64,000 bases of DNA from contig LR990059.1 of the NCBI GenBank assembly GCA_905147135.1, forward strand, positions 13,973,001 through 14,037,000, written 5' to 3'. The notes under the pieces were generated by a model that did not search any database, was not told the origin of the DNA, and saw only the letters and a list, made by a program, of their open reading frames with translations. This stretch comes from Blastobasis lacticolella. Its lineage: Eukaryota; Arthropoda; Insecta; Lepidoptera; Blastobasidae. The translations under genes were made by a program, and so were the position numbers. Every line of letters starts with the position of its first letter. Within the stretch, counting starts at the first letter, position 1. Positions 11,701 through 25,470 of this stretch are shown one piece after another.

Positions 11701-12524
11701 TGGTCGCTAGTTGGAAATAAAGAAGTGCTCACACACACTCAGGGCCTGGAACTGGTCAACTACATACCTATACAAAATATCCTACAAAGATTTTTACTGC
11801 TCAGGGCATAGTAAATGAATGTAGTAATATTACACGTGCGCTAAAAGCCACAGGATCAAATTTCACTCATACGTCAAGACTCTACTCGTACACAGTTCGC
11901 AGAAAACCGACCACTGTTTCCACGCGAAACTCAAAACGCACAGTCACATCCTACGACGCATATTTAACAAGAACACAACACAGTATAGCACCATAACAGA
12001 ACTTAATTGACTTAAGAATTTATTACACATCCCCTTACGGATAGACCTGAGGAATATGCTAACAAGATGTAAAGGGACATTGCAGAAACAAAACGAAACG
12101 TATTCACCATATTTATGGCGAGCCAGTTGAGAATTGGCGCCTGCAGCAGTATTTTCGTCCTACCCCCATTTATCGAGCATGTATTATGAGGGTAAGCGAT
12201 TATTGTAATTGACTGCGGTGTCAAGTATGAATTTTATTATGTATGACTGTAAATTTGATTCTCTTTGGTTAGGCCGTTAAGTGCACACGTGGTTTTTACA
12301 GTTTTCGTCATTTTCGGTGTATATTAGGTTTAAGCTCACATTCATGATAGTTTAATGCGTGCAGTGATTGAAGAATGCTATGAAAAGCCTATGTTGGCTT
12401 TCGGGCTGCCAAAAGAAATGCCACTTAAAGCTGAACTTCCGTCACTATCGCGATATTGTGGGATTGGGAACCGAACAGTACGACGTTGCCTGAATTTGTT
12501 AATTATAATTATACTAAAACTAAT
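11701..12524. other. Unassigned DNA
   Basis: No coding signal or named repeat recognised. Confidence 0.4.
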
Positions 12525-12541
12525 ATAAGTAGTATAATAGT

Positions 12542-12861
12542 AATCCCGGTGCGGCCATGTACCAATGACTATTTTCTGAGTTGCGGAGAGTTATGTACAT
12601 TAATTAAATGCTAACCGATGCTCTTACGGTGAGAGAAAACATCGTGATGAATCCTACAAATTCAGGCAACTGAATTTGTAACCATGATCCAATCTGGTGA
12701 GGTTCCCCTGGTAGCAGGGTCACGGAGGTCAGATGGTAGTCGCTCCACTGTAATCACCTGATCGCCAAATTTTGGTTGTCAAGGAAAGTCAAGGTGGACC
12801 CCTGGCCCTCGTTCTCGAGAGCACAACCGGGACATTAACGCCAAGATGATCTTCTTTGATG
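12542..12861 (+). mobile_element. SINE-A copy, 5' end exactly in the B box, with target-site duplication
   Basis: It begins at AATCCCGGTGCGGCCATG and then carries the whole body and LINE-like tail, ending GCCAAGATGATCTTC. ATAAGTAGTATA flanks it at 12525-12536 and 12862-12873. Allowing a 2-base indel, the match extends to position 12541, right up to the element. It therefore inserted already lacking the tRNA head. Confidence 0.88.
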
Positions 12862-12881
12862 ATAAGTAGTATAGTATAGTA

Positions 12882-14985
12882 AGTAACTAGTAACAGGACT
12901 ATTCTGAATATGGTTTTCAATCCTTCGGAAATACGACGCATATTACTGCCCTTCTCATCTATTTCGAAATGTGACAATTACCACTTTCATAGCGTCTATA
13001 AAAAAGGCAAAAAAGAAACATTCGAACTCTAAAATAGAAGACGAACCAACTCTTTGATATAGGTGCGTGCATGACAAAAGTCTGCAACGAAATAACTACT
13101 GACATTACGCTTTGTTGGCAGATACAAATGTCTATTAGTGCGCCCTAACTCTTTGTAGTGACAAGAGAAATAAGTCCGTGTTAAACTGTGGAGAGGATGC
13201 TATGTTTCAGTGGATAATGGAAGCTCTACCTCATATTCTAGTTGTCAATACAAAATTATGTAGACAACAATAACTGACTTCTACGTAGTTATCTACCATT
13301 TACTGCTGCGGCCTTTTTTGTATATTGAAGTGTTAAAAACTATTATTTATTTTCGTTATTTTACTTGATTTCTCACATATATATTCAGAAATTTTAGCAT
13401 TCGAGGTTCCAACTGACAATACTTGAGTGGCGATCGGTACTATGCGTCCGTCAAAATGAAAGAAATACATATCAGTATAAGAAAGAAATGAAAAGATCGT
13501 CGTATTGAACGCAGCGCGTTCACTTAGCAGACGATCACTGTGAAAACGCATAGTGACTATTAGTGATACTTCATTTAGACAAGCGTTTGTTGTGAATATG
13601 GGAGTTTGCGTCCGTGTTGTGATAATAGGTACCATTATGTTTGTTAAAAACTTAATTGTACACTTAATATGAGAGAAAATAGAAAACTTGTGCGTTTTGC
13701 TGGAAATCGTCTATCCCAGTGAACACTTCAAATGTGAAATATTAGTAACTAACCATGGGTCGATAGCGAAGTCCAAAACAAAACTCAGTACTCCAGCCTG
13801 GGCTCACGGTCTTAAACATTGTAATTCAATCGAAAACTTTGTTCAAACTCCACCCCACTCGCTTAATTACGAAGATGTGTTTCCCGAAATTCTATGTGCC
13901 CATCTAGGTACATACTCCTTAAAACGTCTGCCATTGATTAATTGGATAAAGTCCAGTTATTTCATAAATGAACATAACGATAACAATATTAAAGTATTAG
14001 GATAATGAATAAATTCTTCTTTTCTATATATCTCACTCATTATTAACCATAGCTGTAGATGCCTTGTCCAAAACTATTGCCATATTCTTCATTCTGTCGT
14101 TGCAAATTCAATATTAGACAATCAATCAATAAGTCACAAAAAAGCTGCACTATCTAAGTTCTATTCTCTGGTTACTTATGGTTTTTACCAATATCTGTGT
14201 AAAAGGAGTAGACTTTTACTGTGGTTATATGGTTCATATAACATTTTATTTGAAAAATATCTAACAGTTACTTAAAAATAAATCAACAACACCACCCAAC
14301 GGATTACTTAACCATTTTTGAGTTTAACGTTTGTGTTACACGTGCTAAACGGGAAAGAAAAAATGGTGAATGGAACAACTTTTTTGCCCCTGAGAAATAT
14401 AAACAGAGAGGCGACAAAAACCGCTTCTCCTAACCCCAAAATTACAACATCGAGCACATCGCCTGTTAAAATTTCCGTCAAATTTTCTACGCACGTACGT
14501 ACAAATCGATCGAGTTCGTGATATAGATAAAAAAGTGAGATTGGTGACAATGGTTGCACATCTATTGGTTTTAAGGTTGGAAAGAGAGAGGGTTATCGAA
14601 GAAGACTTAAGTTAGAATGAGACGTTGAAGTCGTGATGAAACTAAATGGCTGTGGCTTTGAAGATTGAAATGTCCCGAAAGTAGCTGGTTCGGAAACAAA
14701 AAATGTAGGCGTAAGAAGCCTATAACCAATGAATACTCATTACTCTTCTTGGGTAATCATCATTTTCTTTATAACTTTCCCAAGTTTCTAAAATTACAAT
14801 TAAAACAGTATTTATGTTTTAAATGATTTCCTTACTGAAGTACAAAACAGTTTTGTTCACTCATTATAGGGGTAATAATTCACGGCTCGCGCCACAGCTT
14901 TGGATACAAAATTGAAAAGGTTCCTGAAGGTTTGGTGCAATTTATGAATGGACTTGCTTTTACCCGCGTTTTCGCATATAATAAA
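12882..14985. other. AT-rich DNA, nothing assigned
   Basis: Several 70-105-codon frames (for example 13333-13635 on the minus strand and 13688-14005 on the plus strand) have no motif, no splice context and no codon bias visible by eye. Confidence 0.4.
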
Positions 14986-15060
14986 TAAATCTAGCCCCAA
15001 ATGAAGCAAAGCTAGTGTGGGTAGTGTAGTTATGGGTGCCAGAAAATTGATAAACTACTT
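14986..15060. repeat. Repeat X fragment
   Basis: It carries CTAGCCCCAAATGAAGCAAA and GTTATGGGTGCCAGAAAA. The same blocks occur at 60041-60090. This is a dispersed repeat I recognise from Lepidoptera but cannot name. Confidence 0.5.
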
Positions 15061-16100
15061 TATTTAATTCGAGTAGCCAAAGATAGTGAGCATAGAGCAT
15101 ATATAGAGCCTCGAGCTTTAGAGAATGTAAGTACACTGCCAATCTGTCACAACTTTATACAATTGACTCAATGTGCTACAAAAAGCTAGTACATTAAGTA
15201 GACGAAGGCCACCAAATTTGACAATGGCAGTGGTTATGTAGGGGTATTTGACAACTTATAGCCATCCCTTTTGGACACGTTATATGCAACATTAAAAAAG
15301 AAACAAAATATAGATTGTGACTTCAGCTGTGAGTGCTCTTTCTATGCCACTATGTTTATTTTTTGCGAATACCCATTACCTTATTATAAATAAAAATTAA
15401 AACCTAGAGACATAGGTAGGTTCTAGAGACATTCTCCTGACACTTGGACCGTTAGCAAAAACGGCAAAGTTTTTACCCCAAACATGCCTACAGATTTCCC
15501 AGTTTAACTCGCGGTCGGTTATTCGGTAAAAACAGGAGGCCGCTTGAATGGCTCGTAAATTTTGGCAAGGGCGGTTTTTTCCGAGTTCAAAATCAAATTT
15601 ACGGCTAAAGGACCGTAAGTAGGAAAGTGAGGGTGATCCAGGGATAGCCAGGGATATTTTAAAATTAAATCTTTGGACAGCAAGGTGCTAAGATTTATTG
15701 CTCTTCATTAGAGAGGCAAATTTTTAGAACTCTCACTTGTAAGTGTCTAATATTTTCGTCGAAGAACGTCTATTTGGGAGTTCAAATTCAACTAATAAGA
15801 AACTTCTAACGACTAAATTAACTACTTTGAAACTATTAATTTTCCATGAATTTTAAACTCTATTCAGTCTCGTTCGAGTTTACAAGAATTCTGATATTCC
15901 ATTGTGACTTGAAAAGCAAAAAGTTGGTAAATTAACTGATAAATATTCATAAATAGTTCTGTTTTAATTGAATCGTTTCATGGAATTTCATTTTGATTGT
16001 CAATTTTGTAAAAGGGTTTTAAACGTTGTTATCAATAAAGTTCATAGTTTAAAGGCTAACTAATGACGATACAGATAACCTTTATAAATAAATAACCATA
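15061..16100. other. AT-rich DNA, nothing assigned
   Basis: No gene or named repeat seen. Confidence 0.4.
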
Positions 16101-16722
16101 TTTGCGTTAATGTCCCGGTTTTGCTCTCGCGGTGTCCTCCTTGACCATGGTCCAGGATTTGACAGATCAGACCTCCTATAGATAGAGCTTTATTATATAT
16201 ATGTATAGTATTATATTTATCTATATAGTATGGATATAGTATATATTATATTATACATAAATGAATGTCTATTGTTTAAGTTAATTAATACCTGTAAAAT
16301 AAAAATAATTTAGTTATAAGTGCTCAATATTGCCTCCACCGCTCTTTAGATCTTCTTTCAGAGGGTCTAAGGTTGGCTGGAAGAAATCCCATTGTGGGAT
16401 ATGCCTTTGCTTTGTAAAATGATATTTTTCTCTCTTCTATTACTGTATTTCTTTTTAATTGCAATAAAGAGTTTAAATACATTTACATCATACCTCCTGC
16501 TGACCTCCGTGGCTCTGCTACCAGGGGAACCTGACCAGATTGGATCATGGTTACATATTCAGTCGCCTAAATGTGATGATCACAATATTTTCCCTTACCG
16601 TGAGAGCATGGGTTAATGTACGTAATTCAGAAAAGAGTCATTGGTACATGGCGGCAGTGGGATTCGAACCCGGTACCTCTCGCTTTCGAGTCGGATACCA
16701 TTACCACTAGGCCACCGACGCT
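16101..16722 (-). mobile_element. SINE-A copy split by an inserted LINE 3' end
   Basis: The 3' part lies at 16101-16177 (starting TTGCGTTAATGTCCCGGTT in plus orientation) and the 5' part with the tRNA-derived head at 16492-16722. The head ends CCACCGACGCTC and has a B box read as GGATTCGAACCC-type sequence. The two halves are separated by a 314-base insert flanked by ACCTCCT. The head is intact, the body is interrupted. Confidence 0.82.
16178..16491 (+). mobile_element. LINE 3'-end insertion nested in SINE-A
   Basis: ACCTCCT is duplicated at 16171-16177 and 16492-16498. The right half carries TCTAAGGTTGGCTGGAAGAA, then CCCATTGTGGGAT, and ends with GCAATAAAGAGTTTAAATAC, which is the 3' tail of a common lepidopteran LINE as I remember it. 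The left half is an AT-rich (TATA-type) stretch of unknown origin. Confidence 0.6.
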
Positions 16723-18650
16723 CCTGTAGAGAGAACCTTAATAACTTTTTTATCTCAACCTCCAAACCCCTTGTTTATGTCGTTGTTTTTCTACCCTTAA
16801 ACCCTAAATCAGGGTGCATGGCACGATTGATGACGTGGGGACCAGAAAGAGGTACACCGCGATTCAGATAAGTTGCACTCCATCCCGTTTACTACGCCCT
16901 TGGGACAGAGGCAACGATGTGTGCAGAAACGAATTTTGAAGGTAGATTGTCGATTAACCGGGCCCCTTTGTTCCTATTATCCGAGCTGATGTGAGTTATA
17001 ACGTTGCGAGTTGAGGGTGTCGCATAAAAAATGATCGCCCCATCAAATTACAGTTTTTGTTAAAACTTTGTCTCTTGTTGTTATTAAATTGTGATTTGTG
17101 TGTATTGTATCATTTAGTGTAATACTGTAATACAGTCAGGTGTAGATATATACTACTCCTTGCCATCGATTTCGTCTCAATAAAATTTATTGGTATCACT
17201 TTTTATGATCATTCTTTGCCTGTTTAACTAGGCGCGTGCTTCCACAGGGTATATTTTACTAACTTCGTTAAAATTTGTAGGCTAGTTCAATTTATTATCA
17301 CTTATTACTTCCGAGTTACCATCAAGAACGTTACCCGAAGTAAACTTCAATAAAAACTTAAATATAAAAGCAACAATGAAACCGTTATACATCGACCCGA
17401 GAAATGCTGCGAAACAAAAACATTATCCATCAACATTCTCTGCCCATTCTAAAATCTCCACAGCGCCAGGAGCTTTTTTAACCGGTGAGACATTACTTGT
17501 CGTAAATCTTGAGAGTTTTTCCTCCTGATGCGGGAAGGCAAGGATTGGGGAAGAGGACCTCCTCAGTGTTCGAATAAGCTGCTCTTTGGTGCACCTGGTG
17601 CAGAGTAATCATCTTACAGAGACGGCAGCCTTTACATTTTTGAATTTGTAGCTTAATTTTGTATATTTTACTAGTTATCTATTTCTGTTGAAATATTAAT
17701 TTGCTCATATTCCAATATATTGTTTACTCGTATCTTCCTTTCTTATTTTTAATTGAATATTATACATGAATGTATTGCTTTGATTTTTTATTGATACCGT
17801 AAATTATTAGCAAACCTGAATCTTTGACCTACTAGATTTTCTGTGAAGATATTCCGATGAAATATTTTAGAATGTAACATTTCTTGATGTACCTATAAAG
17901 TAACTATTCATTATATTGCGTGTGTGTGTAAGAAAGCCGACATTTATTTATAGTAGATAGATCGACGGTCACCATATCTTAATCTCTCTGTTTCCTTAGC
18001 TACTCTACAGTAATCAGCGGCATCTCTGGGACATTCGTTTTTCATTTGTCTTCAGCAGTACCTCATCAATCGTGTAGCGAATTATTTGCTCGACTCCGAT
18101 TCTTGGCTTGGCTAAAAAAACTTCTTTGTCTTTAACGCAATCACTGCGTCATTTGTCACTGACTTGGCCTATCCGGAATTAGATTTCTTTTGTGGGATTT
18201 AGAATTGACTGATTAACTTGCAGCCATTACTGCCATTTTAACGCTCAGCGTTCCTTAGAAAACATATAGAAATACGAAAATAATCTCATTGGAAGAGGTT
18301 ACAAATTTTGAATACTACATAATAAGGCCAATCCGAGGAAAATTAACATCTGCTAATAGAACAAAACAAAGAAACGCACCCTGGTCTAAAACCGATTTGT
18401 GATCCGAATAAAAACAAATCTTAATAAACGAATATCATAACAACGGAACCGACGAAGGCCCGCAAAATCCAATGATAGCTTGTAAAAAGAGAAGACAGCA
18501 AAGGTTAATTTGAAATCTCGGCGTTTGTTAGCCAAAGAGTAATTGGATTTGGACGTCCCAGTTGACAGTTCATTTTGTTGTTTCGCCCCTTGACATGTTC
18601 CGTTAAGATTATGAAAAGTTATTATCCCCAAAGAAACCCTCCCCTAATTT
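16723..18650. other. Unassigned DNA, possible old repeats at 16780-16940 and 17440-17640
   Basis: The plus-strand frame at 16641-16871 is translated SINE sequence, not a gene. The GC-richer patches at 16780-16940 and 17440-17640 look like decayed mobile DNA but share no block with other copies in this window. Confidence 0.35.
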
Positions 18651-21600
18651 GGATAAGAGCCAATTACAGAAACGGTAACTTTGTTCTTTTTTAACAAAGT
18701 TGGGTGCAACACGATTTTACGAGGCAGATTTACGGTGTAATTTAGACTAGAGAGAGAGGCGAGGAGCAAACGCTTTAAGTTAACTTGAGGATCTTAAAAT
18801 TTGTCCAATTTAAACTTGGCACGAATTGAACTTCTTAATTTCACAAACTAAAGGAAATGCATCGACAAATACCCAAAAAAAGATTGGCAGCAAATAAAGT
18901 ATGGGTGTAATTATATACGACAAATTAAAGCCGTGCCGGTAAGTAACTTGTCAGGCCGGCAAAAACCGTGGACAGGCGAACAACAAACGTTTTTGCCGCA
19001 ACAATAACACGAGGAGCAAAAACAGTGGCATCAAAATGTATGACACTCAACCAGCGTTCTCTCCCCTCTTTTTGCGCGGGTGAGTATAAAAACTTCGGAG
19101 GGATTGTAATGCTCAGTCTTAAGGGCCTTAAGTGATTTTCGTCGTATTTAGTTGGCAGAGTTGGCGAAAAGTTTTCCGTTGAGGACTTAATTGTTTCGAT
19201 ATCTACATTTCTTCCCATTGGAGACTTTTCCGTGGACATTGTTCGTGCACGTTGTTCTTATTGTTCTAACACAGGTGGAGTCGAGGATTGTATTCTTACA
19301 TTACGGACTTTGATAAGTGGATGCTTGTGAATGAACACTTACCGCTATATGCCATTGAGCATTATTGTTATCGGAACCAATGGGTTTCCGTCTCATCAAT
19401 CATGACAAATGATTTATTAGAAAGCAAATAGAGAAGCTAAAAACAAATAGCTTACGTCGATTGTTTATCTTAGATGTATGCATCAGCACACACCTACCAT
19501 CAAACGTATCGATAACGTATGAATACATTTGGAACAATTGATTTCCAATTGGGCAACTGCAGATAGCGTTCACAGAAACCACAATAGGCCAGCAGTTTGT
19601 GGGTGAAATGAGGATCACAATTTGAATAATTTTCCAATAAAGCTACATCACAATTGCATTAACGCTATTTGAGATACTGAAGTTAGTATTTTTAAGAAGA
19701 TTTTAACTATACTTTATAAACAACAACGTGTTTAAATAAACATAAAGAATCAAACTTACGGAAGAATGAAAATTACAAACGAAATGCCGTAATGAAAACG
19801 TCTACGGCGCTCAAAATCTAATAACTCGTAAATTCAGTCAACAAAATAATAAAACTCTGCAAGATATTAAAACAAACTAACCGGATTAAAATAAAACTTG
19901 GTAGCAAACTGAATCTTGTTTTAAGATTGGAGGAAGCGAAAAGTCGCCGCGGCAATAATCCAATCAGTAGCGATAAAACTGGGGAAAGGAAAATTAATAC
20001 CAGAACTGACGACAAAGTTGATCTCGTTCGACTTGACATCTGTCTCCGGATGAAATGTCGCGACGACGCAACGACCCAGGAGTGAGTTGGGAACAGGCGT
20101 GCGTTGAACATTGTTGGTTGAGTCACTTTTGCATAAGTTGTAATGTTTATCAGATTCTTGTTTAAGATCTGTTAACACCTTTTCTGTTTATAGCAGTGTA
20201 ATTAATGGTGTTTGGTGGGATCAACTATGTATATATATGTTCTCTATTCAATTGAAGTAGTGAGCGTTTTCTAAATACATCTCCGGTAGACATTGATGAG
20301 GTTTTCCTTTGTATGATGTGAAAACAAACATTAAAATGCGCGCCGGCTGGCACAAACACATCAAGTGTTTATTAGACCAAGAAATCACATCGAGTCCGTG
20401 TTTGACCACCCAAGATGAACAATGTCTTAAAACATTCCCAAATCATAAAATCTCGCTTTTTATCGCATTCGAGTTCGTTTAGGCTCAAGAGTATCAGACA
20501 AAGATTTAACGCCCACTCGAACTGTACTATCAACTGGTTTACAACAGCAATAACCAAACGTCGAGCGTATTTTTGCTACGAAAATATTGCAAATTTAATG
20601 TTTGCCAATGACAACGAGAATTATATTCGCGTGTTTTAACTGCAACATGACTTTTATGGGGTTTTATTATTTTGTTATTACACCCAATTAACTCCGTGTC
20701 GGTTCTAGGAGATGACAATTTCTATAAATAATTTTCGCGGGCTTCGCGCATTCGTTGTAAACGTCTCACTTGAAATGTTTATTTAATTTATACAGATAAC
20801 TCTCTCTGAATTATGGGCGTGGGCAGGAAGACGGTGTAAGATCAGATATTTATTGGGAGACTAGTCGTCCATTTAAAGGCGATTTATTGTGGGCACTGTC
20901 ACGTGTTTGTGGAAACTTTAGGGACTTGAGTGTGTCAAAAGGAAGAACGATCGTTACTTAGTAAGACTAAGAAAACTGTAATAGTTTCAGTTACGGTACA
21001 GTCGCCAAGTATCTTTTCAGGTTAGGAGAATATATTTGGCGAGTATTCATTTGAAATTTAGAAGATAAAAAAATTATTTATACTATACAGAAACTTAACA
21101 CATTTTCTATTATCACATAATTTACGCATCTAATATTCAAAATAATATTTGCAACAAATAAAAATATCCATCTTAAACATAAAAATGTAGGAGATAGCAA
21201 TAATGTAACTACTATCAATCACCCCGAACGTACGGTCAAATGGTCAGAAAACTACGACCGCATAAAATAACCAATAAACTTTGCAACACCAGACAGACAC
21301 ACTCGTAAAATGACAGTAACTTTTTTACAACTACGGAAAACATTTAAGGCTATCTATGAAACCTGTGGCTGTTGTAAAATTCTAAATAGATTGCTCAAAT
21401 TTTACTACATAATTTGATGATCATCGCGTTATTACGCTATCACATAATATTGAGCCGGCCAAATATAATGTTAATTAAAATTAATTGAGCCGGTAAGAGG
21501 CCACATTAGTTTCAACGATGAGTAGTAATAATGGATTGCATGTCTGCGAAAATTAGCAACATTAGTGTTCTAGCCTAATTGATTACAAGCTGCGGACAAC

Positions 21601-23400
21601 AGTTGTAAGTACATAGTGTGGATGCAGTCAGACGTTGCAAATACGACAGTGTGTTAATGGTATAAGCCTGAAAATTGGACGCAACGGCGTCCGGACAAAG
21701 CCATGTTGCCCTTTATTAGTGGACGTATTGACAGAACACGGGCGACTAACGACATCGACAGAATCGGGGCAAATATTTGGCTGCTCAATTAAACGAATGA
21801 AATTCGATGTGATGCGACACTTGCAAACGAATTTCGGGGAGAGCCAGTATTGATGTTGGTTGTCGAAAGAAAACAAACAATAAGCACGCCGGCCGTTATG
21901 ACATCTGTCCGCGAGAACAGTGAACATTTCGCCAATACTCGTTGTTATTTAACAATAACATGAGGAGTGCTAGCTAAGCTTGTTTTTATTGTCCGATTCG
22001 AAGTTGAGCATGTTACGGCCAAGTTTGAAAAATTGGGGAAGCCGGGCCAGTGACATGTTATTTGTTCCAGCTTTGAGAATAACATGGGCGATATCTACGT
22101 GTTGTAATGGAAATAACACTGTCTTTCACGATCAAGTTTGCAGACTTTGATGAAAATATGTTTGTAAGGAAAATGATAGAATAAATATTTAAAATAAAGG
22201 TCAATATTTAAATGAGACTAACTGCCCAAATAAATAAATTTAATGTGAAGGCTTGAAGGTGTATAATAGCGAAATTATAAAATATTATCATTTAAATGTC
22301 TAAGCTCACGATAAAGGATATTGACAATCTATATAATTGTTTCCGCTTTTATACCTAAAGCTTTAGTCACACCATGACCGCATATCAAAACTACGGTATC
22401 AAACGTTCACATTTGGTTGCGTATCAAACTTTATATAGTCATTACCAATTTCCAAGCTCATTACCTGTTCACTTTTATGGGGACCGCACCAATCTATAAC
22501 GGACGGCCACTGCCCACTCGGGTACGAAAAAAAAAATAACAAAACACGACAGCTGGTGTAGGAAGAACGAGGTCTAATAATAAAGTAGAAATTTCGACGG
22601 ACATTATCCATTATCTTAATTTTGATACGGTTTTACAAAAGAGCGTTAACTCGTGCGACATATGTGTTAGGGCAGCGCTTTACAACGGTCAGGAGCAGGA
22701 TTATGGAGATAGCATTTATCACTGGCTTTTTGTTTGGGTTGAAACATTTTTAATATAAACATGAAATAGCACTAACCGGTGGCGAATAGCCCCAAACCCT
22801 TCGATTTACGTATTATTTATAAAATGATTAGGTATTATTTATTTATTTGAACTCAACTAACATAGTTTCTGAGAAGCCAATACGTATTTAAATTGTACCT
22901 CCCATACAAATGTACCAACAAAGTTTTCCAATACGCCTCGTTCTGTAAATGCACCTATAAAAGTATCCGAGATCCGAATAAAATATTTCACCGGCCCTCG
23001 ATATCTGTCATCGCATCTCATAAGCCATAAAGATGTATCGATACAGACGTCACAGAAGAACATAAAGTTGCGTCGGACAATACCCGCGCGGTGAATGTTA
23101 AATACGAAAGTGAACCTTGTGAGGTACAAGAGCCGAGAAAGATTAAAAGACGACAATTGAAAATTTATTTCGGCGCTCAAACTTCTGTTGACAGGAATCG
23201 GTGGCCATCGATAATCGACTATCTCCCTCACACATCGCGACATGTGGGACGCCACAAACGTCGCGGAGGATACGGCGGTAACCAGAAAAAAACAAACAGG
23301 TACCAGAACCGACCTTCGTTAGCGGTGCCGAAACTCAAAGCGAAAAAAGCCGATAACCATCTATAATTTTCTAAGAAGTCACAATTCTTTGGGGGACTTT
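18651..23400. other. Repeat-poor, moderately CpG-richer region
   Basis: In nearly 5 kb none of the repeat families seen elsewhere appears. Frames of up to 132 codons occur (22857-23255 on the minus strand), but they overlap others on the opposite strand and show no motif. This is compatible with non-coding DNA held by selection, or with chance. Confidence 0.4.
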
Positions 23401-25137
23401 AAATTTTTGTCTTTACTGACTAATTTATCTTTAACTGTTCACACTTTGTGAACTCTAAAATTTAGTTCAAAATGAGTTGTCAAGCTATGAAGTCTGTCTT
23501 TCGATAGTTTTATCTGATGCCGTCGGTTGGTGAATTATAGTCCCATTCCGGATTCAAGAATGTAAAGTTGGAGACACGCAGGATTGGTCACCAATGAGCC
23601 GTATCGATAAAATCTAGTAGTCCAACCGTATTTTTACTATTAAATTCTACCCAATTTCATTATTACGTTCCCGCCGCATGGTGACGGTCGCTTCAAAAGA
23701 TTTCGATAGAGACATTATATTTTATTTGGAAATAAACGAGTTCGAAACTTTTGTCACACGAAATATTCACACTGGTTTCTAGGAACAAATTGATTCCTTT
23801 AAAGTTTTCTCTACGGCAGCCGATTGTGAAGTTCTGAGTCAATAAATTGAGATGTCTTACAATTTACTGGCATGTTAGTTATTGTCACCTTTTTTTCTTG
23901 CCTTTTTTCTACAATCTCAGGTAGAGACTCCTCCCGGCATATGGTTTAGTAAATTGCGTTTCTTCGAAAAATGATTGATGAAGTTCTAAATTAGTGTAGG
24001 ATAAATGCATCAGTGATTTTGTATTTAAAATGAGACATCAAAGGTGTCGATGGTCGATTTAATTTTGTATATGTAAGTATGTCAATGATCGGCATCTGCG
24101 TTTAGTGATAATGTGATCTGTGTATAATAAAACATCAAATGTCTCAGAAAATATTTAATATTTATACACAAATGTGTATAGTGCAGCGACACTCCCATTT
24201 TATGTCAAATAATAAAATATTTATGTGTGACATATGAAAGATACACCGCCGTACATAATTTGTAATATGGCTCAGATTTTATGGAGAACTCTTCAAAGTA
24301 AAGTTTCTTTTAACTCCTTATTGTAATGCACGGGGATAACAGAGGTATTTTCGAAGTCTAATAGTTTCTTGAATAGAGTTTAGTATTAAATTGGCGATCA
24401 CAAAATTTTGTAGTCTTTTAACAATAGGATATTAGTTTACGTTGTAAAGTTTTATGTCAAAGAAAGTTCGCTTTGCGTCTAAATGCAGACAACATTATGT
24501 ATAGGTAATAATTATGGCACGTGAACACAGCATCTACCATGAAAACAATAAAGTGCAACAACTATGCATAAAGAAAGACATCAATAGAGTATACAAAGGA
24601 ATCCAATTCAAATTTTAACGGCACTCGAGAAATTACAAAAGTGTTTCCACAGAACTCGAGTACCATAGAAACAACTGACAACTCATTTGGAATACCAAAA
24701 AAAGAAGACAATACAATCGCTAAGACCTCTCTCGAGATCCTAAACGGAACCCTTTAAAAAAAAGGTAATAAAAGCGTGGCTCCGGTAGCGAAACTATTCC
24801 TCCAGTCATTTTGACAAGTGCTGAGCCAAACAAACTTTACGATGAGGGGGAAAAAGTTTTTTCTTCCCGGGAACAATCGTAAACCGCTTTATTGAAATGT
24901 TGTTAGATGCTTAGTGCCATATGTTTGGCGCCATGGGGCCCATAATGTCTAATGAAGCGCCATAAGCACCCGAAATGTTTGGCCATATGGGTGATGATTT
25001 GGAGAAATTATGTTCGAAGCCTAATATAATTTACTTGTATTCCTGTTAATTGATATATTGGCAAACTATTAATATTTTATTTACTTTAATTTTAGTAGTA
25101 TGAGAAATATATGATTAAGGAAGAAGCAAAAGAGGTG
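23401..25137. other. AT-rich DNA, nothing assigned
   Basis: Only small palindromes (for example TATACACAAATGTGTATA near 24164) and low-complexity AT stretches. Confidence 0.4.
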
Positions 25138-25230
25138 TGTCAGGGTCGTAGCTTGTGGAACTCGATAGTCTCTGCCTACCCTTATGAGAAACGGGTGTGA
25201 GTGGGTATGTATGTATACCTATGTATCTTC
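25138..25230 (+). pseudogene. LINE ORF 3'-end remnant
   Basis: One frame reads GRSLWNSIVSAYPYEKRV and a stop at 25198, followed by GTATGTATG-type sequence. A W-V-SAYP(Y)-K ending just before a TATG-rich tail is a common lepidopteran LINE 3' end from memory. A shorter relative lies at 26209-26262. Confidence 0.45.
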
Positions 25231-25387
25231 TATGTTTGTTTCAAACTAAAGCCTGACCGAAACCCCTGTCTCGTGTTTCGGTAAAACTACCTATATAAAA
25301 CTTTAGCAAACTCTTTTTCCATGTGACGTGGTTTACTCTGTGTAGAGATTAATGGAGCGATTATAAATGTTTATAATTTGGAATACT

Positions 25388-25470
25388 TACATAATAATAT
25401 CCTATAAAATAAAGTCGCTTTCGCGTCTGTCTGTATCTTCGCCAACTCTAGGTAAAACTGTATTTTTTAA
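25388..25470 (+). mobile_element. Helitron-like fragment
   Basis: CCTATAAAATAAAGTCGCTT and CGTCTGTCTGTATCTTCG match the 5' end of the 10376 family. The element is lost beyond this. Confidence 0.5.

Noticed and set aside
16641..16871. 76-codon frame starting in GC-rich DNA
   Set aside because: It is the reverse of the SINE-A head read as protein, with chance continuation.
22857..23255. 132-codon minus-strand frame, the second longest
   Set aside because: No motif, no clear splice sites, and it overlaps a 91-codon frame on the other strand. CpG-richer DNA has fewer stops, which explains the length.
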